The notes under the pieces: generated by a model
The model's database searches: none
Told to the model about the DNA's origin: nothing
Seen by the model: the letters and a program-made list of their open reading frames with translations, nothing else
Translations under genes and position numbers: made by a program
NCBI RefSeq assembly: GCF_001643305.1
Contig: NZ_LSGW01000118.1
Location: forward strand, 1 to 64,000
Reading direction: 5' to 3'
DNA length: 64,000 nucleotides
From: Aeromonas salmonicida subsp. salmonicida
GTDB taxonomy: Bacteria; Pseudomonadota; Gammaproteobacteria; Enterobacterales; Aeromonadaceae
Shown: positions 23,646 to 32,276 of the stretch, piece after piece
How the letters are laid out: the number at the start of each line of letters is the position of its first letter
Numbering within the stretch: position 1 is the stretch's first letter

Positions 23646-24224
23646 ATGATCAGCATTTCCGACACCGCCCAGGCCCATTTCCGTAAACTGCTGAAAAAAC
23701 AGCCTGATGGCACCAATATCCGGGTGTTTGTGGTCAATCCGGGAACCCAGAATGCCGAGTGCGGCGTATCATATTGCCCGCCCGATGCGGTGGATCCGGA
23801 AGATCAACACCTGCCTTTCAGCGGATTCGACTGCCTAGTTGATCCTCTGAGCGCCCCTTACCTGGTCGATGCCACCATCGACTTCGTCACCGACCAGATG
23901 GGCTCCCAGCTCACCCTCAAAGCACCAAACGCCAAGATGCGCAAAGTAGCCGACGATGCACCGCTGATCGACCGCATTGAATATGTGCTGATGTCCGAGG
24001 TCAACCCCATGCTGGCCGGTCACGGTGGCAAGGTAACTCTGGTCGAGCTGACCGAAGACAAGCTGGCCATCCTGCAGTTTGGCGGCGGTTGCAACGGTTG
24101 CTCCATGGTCGATTACACCCTGAAAGAGGGGATCGAGAAGCAGCTGCTGGAAAAATTCCCTGGCGAGCTCAACGGCGTCAAAGATGCCACCGAGCACCAG
24201 CGCGGCGATCACTCCTACTATTGA
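23646..24224 (+). CDS. nfuA: Fe-S biogenesis protein NfuA
   Basis: 192 residues (E. coli 191). The N-terminal degenerate A-type scaffold domain ([19 protein letters not shown]) is joined to a C-terminal Nfu domain with [10 protein letters not shown], giving Cys149 and Cys152 as in E. coli. It carries 4Fe-4S clusters to target apoproteins, especially under iron or oxidative stress. The ATG at 23646 has gagga upstream; 30 upstream codons in frame are not conserved. It lies downstream of gntX as in E. coli. Confidence 0.96.
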   Translation: MISISDTAQAHFRKLLKKQPDGTNIRVFVVNPGTQNAECGVSYCPPDAVDPEDQHLPFSGFDCLVDPLSAPYLVDATIDFVTDQMGSQLTLKAPNAKMRKVADDAPLIDRIEYVLMSEVNPMLAGHGGKVTLVELTEDKLAILQFGGGCNGCSMVDYTLKEGIEKQLLEKFPGELNGVKDATEHQRGDHSYY

Positions 24225-24277
24225 TCCCGTGCCAGTGGCGATCATCCATCAGGGTTGATCCCCTCTGACCGCACATG

Positions 24278-24308
24278 AAAAGGCCCCGCCAATCTGGCAG
24301 GGCCTTTT
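24278..24308. terminator. Bidirectional terminator nfuA/gpsA
   Basis: Inverted repeat aaaaggcccc-gcca with tggc-a-gggcctttt, one internal mismatch, located between the convergent nfuA and gpsA. Confidence 0.8.
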
Positions 24309-24331
24309 GCTATCCGGCAAACGGATGAGGC

Positions 24332-25336
24332 TTATTCGTCGCGCTTGTCCCGACTGAGCAGAGCAATCGCGGCTTCTTTCGGGTTCTTGCCCTGGTAGAG
24401 CACCTGGAAGATCTGCTCGCAGATGGGCATCTCGACGCCACAACGGGCCGCCAGCAGATGCACCTCCTTGGTGTTGCGATAACCTTCCACCACCTGGCCG
24501 ATCTCGGCCATGGCAGTCTCCACCGCCTTGCCTGCACCTAGAGCCAGACCGAAACGACGGTTGCGGGACTGGTTGTCGGTACAGGTCAGCACCAGATCCC
24601 CGAGCCCCGCCATCCCCATGAAGGTTTTGGCATCGGCACCCAGCGCCGCACCGAGGCGCTGCATCTCCACCAGACCCCGGGTGATGAGCGCGGTTCTGGC
24701 GTTGGCGCCAAAGCCCAGACCATCAGAGAGACCGGCACCGATGGCGATGACGTTCTTGACCGCACCACCCAGTTGCAGGCCGACGAAATCCGGATTGGTA
24801 TAAACCCGGAACGAACGGCCGCAGTGCAGCAGATGGGAGAGCTCATCGGCAAAGTCGTCGTGAGTCGACGCCACCGAGATGGCGGTCGGCAGACCGGCGG
24901 CCAGCTCCTTGGCAAAAGTGGGGCCCGAGATCACGGCCAGCGGAATAGTCTCCCCCAGCACATCACGGGCCACATCCTGCAGCAGACGGCCGCTGTCAGG
25001 TTCAAGCCCCTTGGTGGCCCAGGCGATACGGGTATCGGGGCGCAGGAAGGGTTTGACCTGGCTCAGCACCTGGCCGAACACATGGCTCGGCACCACCAGC
25101 AGCAGGACGGGAGCGGCTTGTACCGCCCGTTGCAAATCGGCGGTCAGTTGCAGATCCGCAGGAAAAGGAACATCAGGCAAAAAGGCCTTGTTGCAGCGGT
25201 CGTGTTCCAGCTCGGCGACATGGGCAGGGTCGTGACCCCACAGCAGGGTCGGATGACCGTTGCGCGCCAGAGAAATGGCAAGAGCGGAGCCATAAGACCC
25301 CGCCCCCAAGACCGAGATAGCGATCTGGTCAGCCAT
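24332..25336 (-). CDS. gpsA: Glycerol-3-phosphate dehydrogenase [NAD(P)+]
   Basis: 334 residues. The N-terminal Rossmann motif is [10 protein letters not shown] (about 11-20). The [22 protein letters not shown] segment (about 190-212) contains the catalytic lysine region. It makes sn-glycerol-3-phosphate from dihydroxyacetone phosphate for phospholipids. It follows secB by 2 bp, as in the E. coli secB-gpsA operon. Confidence 0.96.
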   Translation of the reverse strand: MADQIAISVLGAGSYGSALAISLARNGHPTLLWGHDPAHVAELEHDRCNKAFLPDVPFPADLQLTADLQRAVQAAPVLLLVVPSHVFGQVLSQVKPFLRPDTRIAWATKGLEPDSGRLLQDVARDVLGETIPLAVISGPTFAKELAAGLPTAISVASTHDDFADELSHLLHCGRSFRVYTNPDFVGLQLGGAVKNVIAIGAGLSDGLGFGANARTALITRGLVEMQRLGAALGADAKTFMGMAGLGDLVLTCTDNQSRNRRFGLALGAGKAVETAMAEIGQVVEGYRNTKEVHLLAARCGVEMPICEQIFQVLYQGKNPKEAAIALLSRDKRDE

Positions 25337-25338
25337 TA

Positions 25339-25809
25339 TCAGGCTTCCGCAGTCGCCTGCTGGGCCTGTGCTTGCGCCATGTGCTGGGCAAACAGGGCAT
25401 CGAAGTTGACCGGTGCCAGGTTCAGCTGCGGGAAGGACCCCTTGCTCACCATGTTGGCCACGGCTTCGCGGGCATAGGGGAACAGGATGTTCGGGCAGAA
25501 GGCGGCCAAGCAGTGAGCCAGTTGCGGCTCCGGCAGGTTGCCTATGGTGAAGATACCGGCTTGCTGGACTTCACACAGGAAAGCAGTCTCGGTTTCCAGC
25601 TTGCAGGTCACGGTCAGGGTCAGTACAACCTCGTACACGCCATCAGCCAGGATGTTGGTCTTAGTGTCCATGTCCAGCTTGACGTCCGGCTGCCACTCTT
25701 TCTGGAAGATGTGCGGGGTATTCGGGGCTTCGAAAGAGACATCCTTGGTGTAGACACGCTGGATGTGGAATTCCGGTTGCACTTCCTGGTTGTTGATTTC
25801 GTCAGCCAT
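25339..25809 (-). CDS. secB: Protein-export chaperone SecB
   Basis: 156 residues (E. coli 155). SecB holds preproteins unfolded and hands them to SecA. Conserved blocks are [19 protein letters not shown] and [15 protein letters not shown], and the C-terminal [14 protein letters not shown]. It lies directly upstream of gpsA. In E. coli grxC lies between yibN and secB; here there is no room for it. Confidence 0.97.
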
Positions 25810-25856
25810 TTCGTTTGATTCCTTTTTAAGATAATGAGTGGGCGCAGGCCCTTAAA

Positions 25857-26288
25857 TCAGCGTTTTTTGGTCACCGGCAGATTATCTGCACGCCACTGGG
25901 CCATGCCACCGCTGAGCACATACACCTGCTTGAAACCGGCCTTGCTCAGTTGGCGACCCGCGCCACCAGCGGTCATCCCCGACTCGCACACCACTATGAT
26001 GGGGGCATCTTTATGCTTTTCAACCGGGCCCAGATTATTGCTCTGGATCTGGCTGAGCAGCAGGTGCTGGGCACCGGCCAGATGACCCTTGGCAAACTCT
26101 TCCTGACTGCGAATATCCACCACGGTGGCATTTTCACGGTTGATCAGCAGGGTAGCCGTGTGGTTGTTCACCGTCTTCACCGGAGAAAAACGAGCACGCA
26201 CGCTGGTGTAAACCAGGGTGCCTGCCAGGCCGAACCAGGCTGCGGTCAGCAGCGGGTTACGGGCCGCAAAATCCAAATACTCTTGCAT
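25857..26288 (-). CDS. Membrane-anchored rhodanese (YibN-like)
   Basis: 143 residues: one N-terminal membrane segment (about 12-30, LLTAAWFGLAGTLVYTSV) and a rhodanese domain (about 40-140). The active-site loop VVCESGMTAGG has the catalytic Cys101. This is the layout of E. coli YibN, which is also next to secB and divergent from gpmM. It may move sulfur or act in membrane-linked redox; the substrate is unknown. Confidence 0.87.
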   Translation of the reverse strand: MQEYLDFAARNPLLTAAWFGLAGTLVYTSVRARFSPVKTVNNHTATLLINRENATVVDIRSQEEFAKGHLAGAQHLLLSQIQSNNLGPVEKHKDAPIIVVCESGMTAGGAGRQLSKAGFKQVYVLSGGMAQWRADNLPVTKKR

Positions 26289-26613
26289 CTTCTACTATCC
26301 AGGGACCAAGACAAGGGCCCGAGTATACATGGTGACCCCACCAAGATCAGCCATCTTGGCGGCAAAGCGGGAGCGGGCTCCCATCAGGCGGGACCTCCAT
26401 AACGGATCGGAATAAAAAGTGGCATCCCGTCTCTTGGGGCGAGGATTCGTCGAGTGAGGGGACAAGCCGGCGACAAAGGGGAAACAGGCTGGCAACAGTC
26501 CGCGGCGGGTGTTGGCAAGGGCTTGGCTATCAGGTGACTATTTCGGCAGATGTAGTAATATTACGCTAGTTTCACTTCCCGCAATTCATTCCTATCCGAG
26601 AGGACATAGCCTT
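26289..26613 (+). other. Divergent yibN-gpmM intergenic region
   Basis: About 325 bp between divergent genes, so it should hold both promoters. A TAATAT at 26554-26559 could be a -10 for gpmM, but I find no convincing -35 partner. The ribosome binding site gagagga is clear before gpmM. An open frame of 66 codons on the minus strand (26295-26495) looks like chance. Confidence 0.4.
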
Positions 26614-28143
26614 ATGTCAACAGCTAAGAAACCTTTGGTTCTGGTCATCATGGACGGTTGGGGCTACAGCACCAAGCAAGAGCACAACGCCGTCGCTGCC
26701 GCCAAAACTCCCAACCTCGACCGTCTCGCCCGTGACTACACCAGCACCCTGATCTCCGGCTCCGGCCTGGATGTGGGTCTGCCGGATGGTCAGATGGGTA
26801 ACTCCGAAGTGGGCCACGTCAACATAGGTGCCGGTCGCATCGTCTATCAGGAGCTGACCCGTATCTCCAAAGAGATCAAGGACGGCGACTTCTTCCAGAA
26901 CGTCGAACTGGCCAAGGCTCTCGATTCTGCCGTGACCAAGGGCAAAGCCGTTCACATCATGGGTCTGATGTCCCCGGGTGGCGTACACAGCCACGAAGAG
27001 CACATCATGGGCATGATCGAGATGGCCGCCAAGCGTGGCGCCGAGCAGATCTACTTCCACGCCTTCCTGGATGGCCGCGACGTTCCGCCGCGCTCCGCCC
27101 AGTCCTCCATCGAACAGTTCGATGCCCTGTTTGCCCGTCTGGGCAAGGGTCGTTTCGCCTCCATGATCGGCCGCTACTTCGCCATGGATCGTGACAACCG
27201 CTGGGATCGCGTGCAGCAAGCTTATGACCTGATGACTCAGGGCAAGGGCGAGTTCACCGCCGACAGCGCCAGCGAAGCCCTGGCCGCCGCCTATGCCCGC
27301 GACGAGAACGACGAGTTCGTCAAGGCCACCCGCATCGGTGCTGCCGCCCCCATGCAGGATGGCGATGCCCTGATCTTCATGAACTTCCGTGCCGACCGCG
27401 CCCGTGAAATCACCCGCGCCTTCGTTGACAGTGACTTCACCGGCTTTGCCCGTGCCGCCACCCCTGCGCTGAACTTCGTGATGCTGACCGAATACGCGGC
27501 CGACATCAAAACTGCCTGTGCCTACCCGCCGACTGCCCTGGTGAACACCCTGGGTGAGTGGCTGGCCAAGCAGGGCAAGACCCAGCTGCGCATCTCCGAA
27601 ACCGAGAAGTACGCCCACGTCACCTTCTTCTTCAACGGTGGCGAAGAGTCCTGCTTCACCGGTGAAGACCGCGAGATCGTTGCCAGCCCGAAAGTGGCGA
27701 CTTATGACCTGCAGCCGGAAATGAGCTCCGAAGAGCTGACCGACAAGCTGGTCGCTGCCATCAAGAGTGGCAAGTACGACACCATCATCTGCAACTACCC
27801 GAACGGCGACATGGTCGGCCACACCGGCGTATTCGATGCGGCCGTCAAAGCCTGTGAAGCCGTTGACCACTGCGTCGGTCGCGTCACCGAGGCCCTGGCC
27901 GAAGTAGGCGGCGAATGCCTGATCACCGCCGACCACGGCAACGCCGAGAAGATGCTGGACGAAGAGACCGGTCAGGCTCACACAGCCCACACCAACCTGC
28001 CGGTTCCCCTCATCTATTTCGGTCGCAAGGCCGAGGTGCTTGAAGGTGGCAAACTGTCCGATCTGGCCCCGACCATGCTGACCCTGATGGGTCTTCCTGT
28101 GCCGCCGGAAATGACTGGCAAGCCCCTGATGATTCTGAAATAA
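26614..28143 (+). CDS. gpmM: 2,3-bisphosphoglycerate-independent phosphoglycerate mutase
   Basis: 509 residues, manganese-dependent iPGM (also called GpmI), which interconverts 3- and 2-phosphoglycerate in glycolysis. The phosphorylated Ser64 is in [16 protein letters not shown]; metal ligands include VIMDGWG near the start and [11 protein letters not shown] near 445. The ATG at 26614 ([18 protein letters not shown]) has gagagga upstream; the 35-codon extension is not conserved. The order gpmM-envC is as in E. coli. Confidence 0.97.
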   Translation: MSTAKKPLVLVIMDGWGYSTKQEHNAVAAAKTPNLDRLARDYTSTLISGSGLDVGLPDGQMGNSEVGHVNIGAGRIVYQELTRISKEIKDGDFFQNVELAKALDSAVTKGKAVHIMGLMSPGGVHSHEEHIMGMIEMAAKRGAEQIYFHAFLDGRDVPPRSAQSSIEQFDALFARLGKGRFASMIGRYFAMDRDNRWDRVQQAYDLMTQGKGEFTADSASEALAAAYARDENDEFVKATRIGAAAPMQDGDALIFMNFRADRAREITRAFVDSDFTGFARAATPALNFVMLTEYAADIKTACAYPPTALVNTLGEWLAKQGKTQLRISETEKYAHVTFFFNGGEESCFTGEDREIVASPKVATYDLQPEMSSEELTDKLVAAIKSGKYDTIICNYPNGDMVGHTGVFDAAVKACEAVDHCVGRVTEALAEVGGECLITADHGNAEKMLDEETGQAHTAHTNLPVPLIYFGRKAEVLEGGKLSDLAPTMLTLMGLPVPPEMTGKPLMILK

Positions 28144-28152
28144 TCCTTCCCC

Positions 28153-29559
28153 ATGCGGGGATGCGAAGTTATTTCAAACAAAACCAGTCGCGTCGGCCTG
28201 TTGGCCGGCGCGCTGTTTTTTTGCCTGTCGTTTATCGCGGGCAAGGCCCTGGCTGCCAACCAGCAGCTCGGCAACATGCAGTCCCAGATAAAGGAACAGC
28301 AGAAAACCATCAAGCTCAGCAAGCAAGAGCTGACCAAACTCAATACTCAGCTCAAGGCTGACGAGCAGGCCATTTCGGCCGCAGCGGCCAAGCTCGAGCA
28401 GACCAGGCAACAGCTGAAAAAAAACCAGCAAAAGCTGGTAAGCCTGCAACAGGACAAGCTGGATCTGGAACAACAGGCAAAGCATCAGAAGCAGTTGCTG
28501 GCCAAGCAGGCGGAAAGCGCCTTCCAGGCGGGCAACCACGATTACCTCAAACTACTGCTCAACCAGCAGGATCCGGCCAAACTGAGCCGCTCTCTCGACT
28601 ACTACGACTATCTCAACAAGGCCCGCATCGAGGCCATCGAAGCCCTGCGCGCGACCCGCACCAAGCTGGCCAAAAACCAGCAGGCCACCAAAGAGACCGA
28701 GAGCAAGCTGCAATCCTTGCTGAGCGAACAGCAACAGCATCACCAGAGCCTGTTGGCCAGCCAGCAGAGCCGTGCCAAGGTGCGCAACCAGTTGCAACAA
28801 TCGGTGCAAAACGACGAGCTGAAGCTGACCAAGCTGGTCAAGGCGGAAAAAGCCCTGAAAGCCAGGCTGGAAGAGCTTCGCCGCCAGCGGGAAGAGCAGG
28901 AGCGTCGCGAGCGGGCAGAGCGGGAACGGCTGGCCAAGCTGAAAGCCGAGCAGGAACGCCAGCGCCGTCTGGAGGCCCAACGACTGGCCGCCGAACAGAA
29001 ACGGATTGCAGAACAACAGCGGATCGCGGCTCAACAACAGAAGGTCGGCGAGCAGCAACGACTCGCCGCCGAGCAGCAGAGAGTCGCCGAACAACAAGAC
29101 AGGGTGGCTGATCAGCAAGCCGCTGCGCGCAACAGCAGCGCCAAGGCAAGCAGTGGCGGCTACGGCGGTCTCAAGACCAACGGCAGCCTGCGCTGGCCGG
29201 TGCAGGGGCCCATCCTCATCTCCTATGGCTCGCCGCGCACCGCCCAGCTCAAGTGGAAGGGCACTCTGATCGGTGCCAGCGAAGGTACCCAGGTCAAGGC
29301 GGTCGCACCGGGCCAGATAGTCTACGCCGACTGGCTGGACGGTTTCGGCATGTTGCTGGTGATCGACCATGGCCGTGGCTATATGAGCCTCTATGGTCAC
29401 AATCAGTCGCTGCTGCGCCAGGTTGGCCAGAATGTGGAACAGGGCGAACCTGTGGCTCTGGTCGGCGACAGTGGCGGCCAGGACAGACCCGGCCTCTACT
29501 TCGAGATCCGCTATCAGGGTGAGGCCATCAACCCGACAAAATGGTTGGCCAAGGGCTGA
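28153..29559 (+). CDS. envC: Murein hydrolase activator EnvC
   Basis: 468 residues. A signal peptide (about 1-34, ending AGKALAANQ) leads to the periplasm, followed by long coiled coils (about 36-310, many Gln, Lys, Glu and Ala) and a C-terminal LytM/M23 domain (about 345-465). The LytM domain is degenerate: the first zinc-ligand motif is absent and LHFE is replaced by LYFEIR, as expected for EnvC, which activates amidases AmiA and AmiB at the septum rather than cutting murein. It starts 9 bp after gpmM, probably in one operon. Confidence 0.94.
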   Translation: MRGCEVISNKTSRVGLLAGALFFCLSFIAGKALAANQQLGNMQSQIKEQQKTIKLSKQELTKLNTQLKADEQAISAAAAKLEQTRQQLKKNQQKLVSLQQDKLDLEQQAKHQKQLLAKQAESAFQAGNHDYLKLLLNQQDPAKLSRSLDYYDYLNKARIEAIEALRATRTKLAKNQQATKETESKLQSLLSEQQQHHQSLLASQQSRAKVRNQLQQSVQNDELKLTKLVKAEKALKARLEELRRQREEQERRERAERERLAKLKAEQERQRRLEAQRLAAEQKRIAEQQRIAAQQQKVGEQQRLAAEQQRVAEQQDRVADQQAAARNSSAKASSGGYGGLKTNGSLRWPVQGPILISYGSPRTAQLKWKGTLIGASEGTQVKAVAPGQIVYADWLDGFGMLLVIDHGRGYMSLYGHNQSLLRQVGQNVEQGEPVALVGDSGGQDRPGLYFEIRYQGEAINPTKWLAKG

Positions 29560-29639
29560 TCAGATATGCCGGATAATGCATTGATCCCCTCAAAGGGGAT
29601 TGACCAAGAGCCGACTGATCACTGGTCAGCCAAAATGAC

Positions 29640-29667
29640 AAAAAGCCTGCATTACGCAGGCTTTTTT
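29640..29667 (+). terminator. Terminator after envC
   Basis: Stem aaagcctgc / gcaggcttt with loop attac followed by six T. Runs of A on the left also allow use by the convergent qnr-like gene. Confidence 0.85.
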
Positions 29668-29729
29668 GATCGCAGCATTCACCGCAGCTCAGTGCCAGAT
29701 GGTGGAAATTTACCTCTTTTCCGAAACAT

Positions 29730-30380
29730 TCAAGGAAACACCACCAGACCTATCTGCTCCAGCAAATCCTGTTGCTGCTCTTCATTGATCTGCACGCCGT
29801 CCAGGTTGATCCGGCGCAGATCCAGCCCGGGGAGATCGCACTGACGCAGATCACAGCCCTGCAGGTTGAAGCTGGCCCAGTCTATCTGGCCAAACTCGGA
29901 GCCACTCAGATCAGATCCCGCCAACGAGGCCCCCAGCAGGCTGGCCCCCTGCCAGCGGTTGCCACTGAGCTCGCATCGCTCCAGCAGGCAGCCATCGAAG
30001 TTGGCGTAGCTGAAATTGTTGCCCGTAAGATGGGCCTCGCAGAAGTAGCTCTTGACGGTGATCTGGTTGGCGAAGCTGGCGTGGGCGAAATTGATGCCCA
30101 TGGCCTGACAGTCGCGCATCTCCAGCCCCAGGCACTGGCTGCGGCTGAGATCTGCCAGAGTCAGATCGCAGCGCAGAAAGCTCGCCTCCCGCAGGTCGCA
30201 ACCCTGCAACTGACAGCCCAGCTCGCGCTCCCGCTCATAGAAGGTGCAGTCAACGAAGCGGCTCTCGCTCAAGTCCAGCCAGGAGAAGTTGCAGTCGACA
30301 AAGCGGCAACCATCAAACTGTTCCTCTTCCACATCCTGCTGTTCGAAACGCTTCCCCTCGAAGCACTTGCCCTTGATCAT
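29730..30380 (-). CDS. Qnr-family pentapeptide-repeat protein
   Basis: 216 residues of pentapeptide repeats (A/C/S-D/N-L/F-X-X), e.g. CDLREASFLRCDLTLADLS. Qnr hallmarks are present in order: FYERERELGC near residue 50, a break with KSYFCEAHLTGNNFSYANF near 110, LERCELSGNRWQGASLLGASLAG near 130, and a C-terminal LEQIGLVVFP. Length and layout match Qnr (214-218 residues), which folds as a DNA-like beta-helix and protects gyrase and topoisomerase IV. I choose the ATG at 30380 (agagg nine bases upstream) over the one at 30389. No integron or insertion sequence is nearby, so it is chromosomal. Resistance level is unknown. Confidence 0.88.
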   Translation of the reverse strand: MIKGKCFEGKRFEQQDVEEEQFDGCRFVDCNFSWLDLSESRFVDCTFYERERELGCQLQGCDLREASFLRCDLTLADLSRSQCLGLEMRDCQAMGINFAHASFANQITVKSYFCEAHLTGNNFSYANFDGCLLERCELSGNRWQGASLLGASLAGSDLSGSEFGQIDWASFNLQGCDLRQCDLPGLDLRRINLDGVQINEEQQQDLLEQIGLVVFP

Positions 30381-30435
30381 CCGAGTCATCCTCTACTGAT
30401 GGCGTCATATGCTGACTTTGTTAAACAAAAACGGT

Positions 30436-30453
30436 AATGTTACGTGTAACATT
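30436..30453. promoter_or_regulatory. GntR-type operator before gntR
   Basis: Near-palindrome AATGTTACGTGTAACATT (eight of nine half-site positions match), like the known GntR operator ATGTTACCGGTAACAT. It lies between gntR and the divergent qnr-like gene, so it suggests autoregulation and may affect both. Confidence 0.75.
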
Positions 30454-30469
30454 CCTGCCGGATCCCCAG

Positions 30470-31477
30470 ATGAACGACACCCGCAAACGCCGCCCTACAC
30501 TGCAGGACATAGCCGACCTGACCGGGGTCACCAAGATGACCGTCAGCCGCTATCTGCGCGATCCCCATGCCGTGGCCGAGGGCACCCGTGAGCGGATCGC
30601 CGCCGCAGTGGAAGAGCTGGGCTATATCCCCAACCGGGCGCCGGACATTCTCTCCAACGCCACCAGCAAGGCGATCGGCATCCTGATCCCCTCCCTCTCC
30701 AACCAGGTCTTCTCCGCCGTGGTGCACGGCATAGAGTCGGTGACCCGGCCTGCCGGCTACCAGACCCTGCTCGCTCACTACGGCTACAGCCCGGAGCGGG
30801 AAGAGGAGCAGGTGGCCTCCCTGCTCTCCTATCACGTGGACGGCCTGATCCTCTCCGACAGCCAGCACACGGAGCGCACCCGCAAGATGATCGCCACCGC
30901 CGGCATTCCTGTGGTGGAAACCATGGATCTGCCGCAAGCCCCCATCGACATGGTAGTGGGGATGGATCACAGGGCCGCCGCCCGGGCCATGGTAACAGAG
31001 ATGCTGCGCCGGGGCCGACGCAAGCTGGTTTACCTGGGGGCGCGGCTCGACGTGCGCACCCAGCTGAGGATGGAGGGTTACTACCAGGCGATGGCCGATT
31101 TCGGCCTGACAGGTCAGCACCTGCTGACCGAGCAATCCTCCAGCTTCACCCTGGGTGGTCAACTGCTGGATCAGGCGCTGGTGCGCTATCCCGACCTCGA
31201 TGGCCTCTTCTGTACCAATGACGACTTGGCGGTTGGCGCCCTGCTGCAGTGTCAGGCAAAGTGGATACCCGTCCCCCAGCAGATCGCCATCGCTGGCAGC
31301 AACGCCCTCGACATAGGCCATGCCATGACCCCCAAGCTGGCCAGTATCGTCACACCACGCAAGGAGATAGGCAGTGAGGCGGCGACCATGCTGCTGGCCC
31401 GACTCAGCGGCCAGCCACTGCCCGACACCCGCAAGGATATGGGCTTCTCCCTCTATGTCGGGGAGAGCCTGGGCTGA
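30470..31477 (+). CDS. gntR: Gluconate operon repressor GntR (LacI family)
   Basis: 335 residues. The LacI-type helix-turn-helix is at about 10-32 (LQDIADLTGVTKMTVSRYLR) with the hinge NRAPDILSNATSKAIG. A periplasmic-binding-protein-like effector domain follows. Similarity to E. coli GntR is clear in QVFSAVVHGIESVT and GVFCTNDD-like LDGLFCTNDDLAVGA. It should repress gluconate genes until gluconate binds. The ATG at 30470 lies 17 bp after its own operator. It is convergent with eda. Confidence 0.95.
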   Translation: MNDTRKRRPTLQDIADLTGVTKMTVSRYLRDPHAVAEGTRERIAAAVEELGYIPNRAPDILSNATSKAIGILIPSLSNQVFSAVVHGIESVTRPAGYQTLLAHYGYSPEREEEQVASLLSYHVDGLILSDSQHTERTRKMIATAGIPVVETMDLPQAPIDMVVGMDHRAAARAMVTEMLRRGRRKLVYLGARLDVRTQLRMEGYYQAMADFGLTGQHLLTEQSSSFTLGGQLLDQALVRYPDLDGLFCTNDDLAVGALLQCQAKWIPVPQQIAIAGSNALDIGHAMTPKLASIVTPRKEIGSEAATMLLARLSGQPLPDTRKDMGFSLYVGESLG

Positions 31478-31570
31478 CGCTTGCGCGAAGGGAGGGTCAA
31501 AGCCTGACGGTACGCACGCGAAGCAGTCTGATCCGAAACGCCAGCCGATTTATCCTCCTGATTCAAAGGC

Positions 31571-31610
31571 AAAAAAAGAGCAGGTCACCCCAGGTGGCCT
31601 GCTCTTTTTT
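31571..31610. terminator. Bidirectional terminator gntR/eda
   Basis: Long stem aaaaaagagcagg-t-cacc with ggtg-g-cctgctctttttt (mispaired at one position) between the convergent gntR and eda. Confidence 0.88.
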
Positions 31611-31625
31611 ATAAAGAACGCGCGC

Positions 31626-32267
31626 TTAGCGTTTAACTAGCTCGACCGCTTCGCGAGAGAGGCGGCTCACCTCTTCCCAGTTGCCGCTCTTGACCGCATC
31701 GGCCGGCAGCATCCAGGAACCGCCGACGGTGGCGACGCATTTCAGCGCCAGATAGTCGGCCACGTTTTTCGGGCCTATGCCACCGGTGGGGCAGAATTTG
31801 ATCTGGGGAAGCGGTGCTGCAATGGCAGCCAGCGCCTTGGTGCCGCCGTTCGCTTCGGCCGGGAAGAACTTCAGGTGGTCGTAGCCTGCTTCCAGCGCCT
31901 GCATTACCTCGGAGGCGGTGGCAACGCCCGGGATCAGCGGCGCCGTGCTGTTGGCCGCATGGGCCAGCAGCGCCGGTGTCATCCCCGGGGAGATGACGAA
32001 GCGGGCACCGGCGGCCACGGCTGCGTCAAACTGCGCGCAGTTGAGCACTGTGCCTGCACCGACCATGGCATCCGGCATCGCCTTGGCGATGAGGGCGATG
32101 GCATCGAGCGCCACCGGGGTGCGCAGGGTGATCTCGAATACCGAGATGCCGCCGTCGAGCAGCGCCTTGGCCATCGGCAGGGCCTGTTCCAGATCGTTGA
32201 TGACCATCACGGGTACCAGCGGAGAGGCGGCAAACACCTCGGCAGGGGTCACTTTCCAGTTTTGCAT
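31626..32267 (-). CDS. eda: KHG/KDPG aldolase
   Basis: 213 residues. Class I aldolase that splits 2-keto-3-deoxy-6-phosphogluconate into pyruvate and glyceraldehyde-3-phosphate. The Schiff-base Lys133 is in YDHLKFFPAEA, the same number as in E. coli, and the Glu in FEITLRTP is the general base. Third gene of gntK-edd-eda, 9 bp after edd. Confidence 0.97.
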   Translation of the reverse strand: MQNWKVTPAEVFAASPLVPVMVINDLEQALPMAKALLDGGISVFEITLRTPVALDAIALIAKAMPDAMVGAGTVLNCAQFDAAVAAGARFVISPGMTPALLAHAANSTAPLIPGVATASEVMQALEAGYDHLKFFPAEANGGTKALAAIAAPLPQIKFCPTGGIGPKNVADYLALKCVATVGGSWMLPADAVKSGNWEEVSRLSREAVELVKR

Positions 32268-32276
32268 AACGCTTCC

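Noticed and set aside
26617-27990. Minus-strand open frame of 457 codons opposite gpmM
   Set aside because: Antisense shadow of a conserved enzyme, with no recognisable domain.
30381-30469. LexA box before the qnr-like gene, as known for qnrB
   Set aside because: No CTGT-N8-ACAG pattern occurs in the intergenic region.
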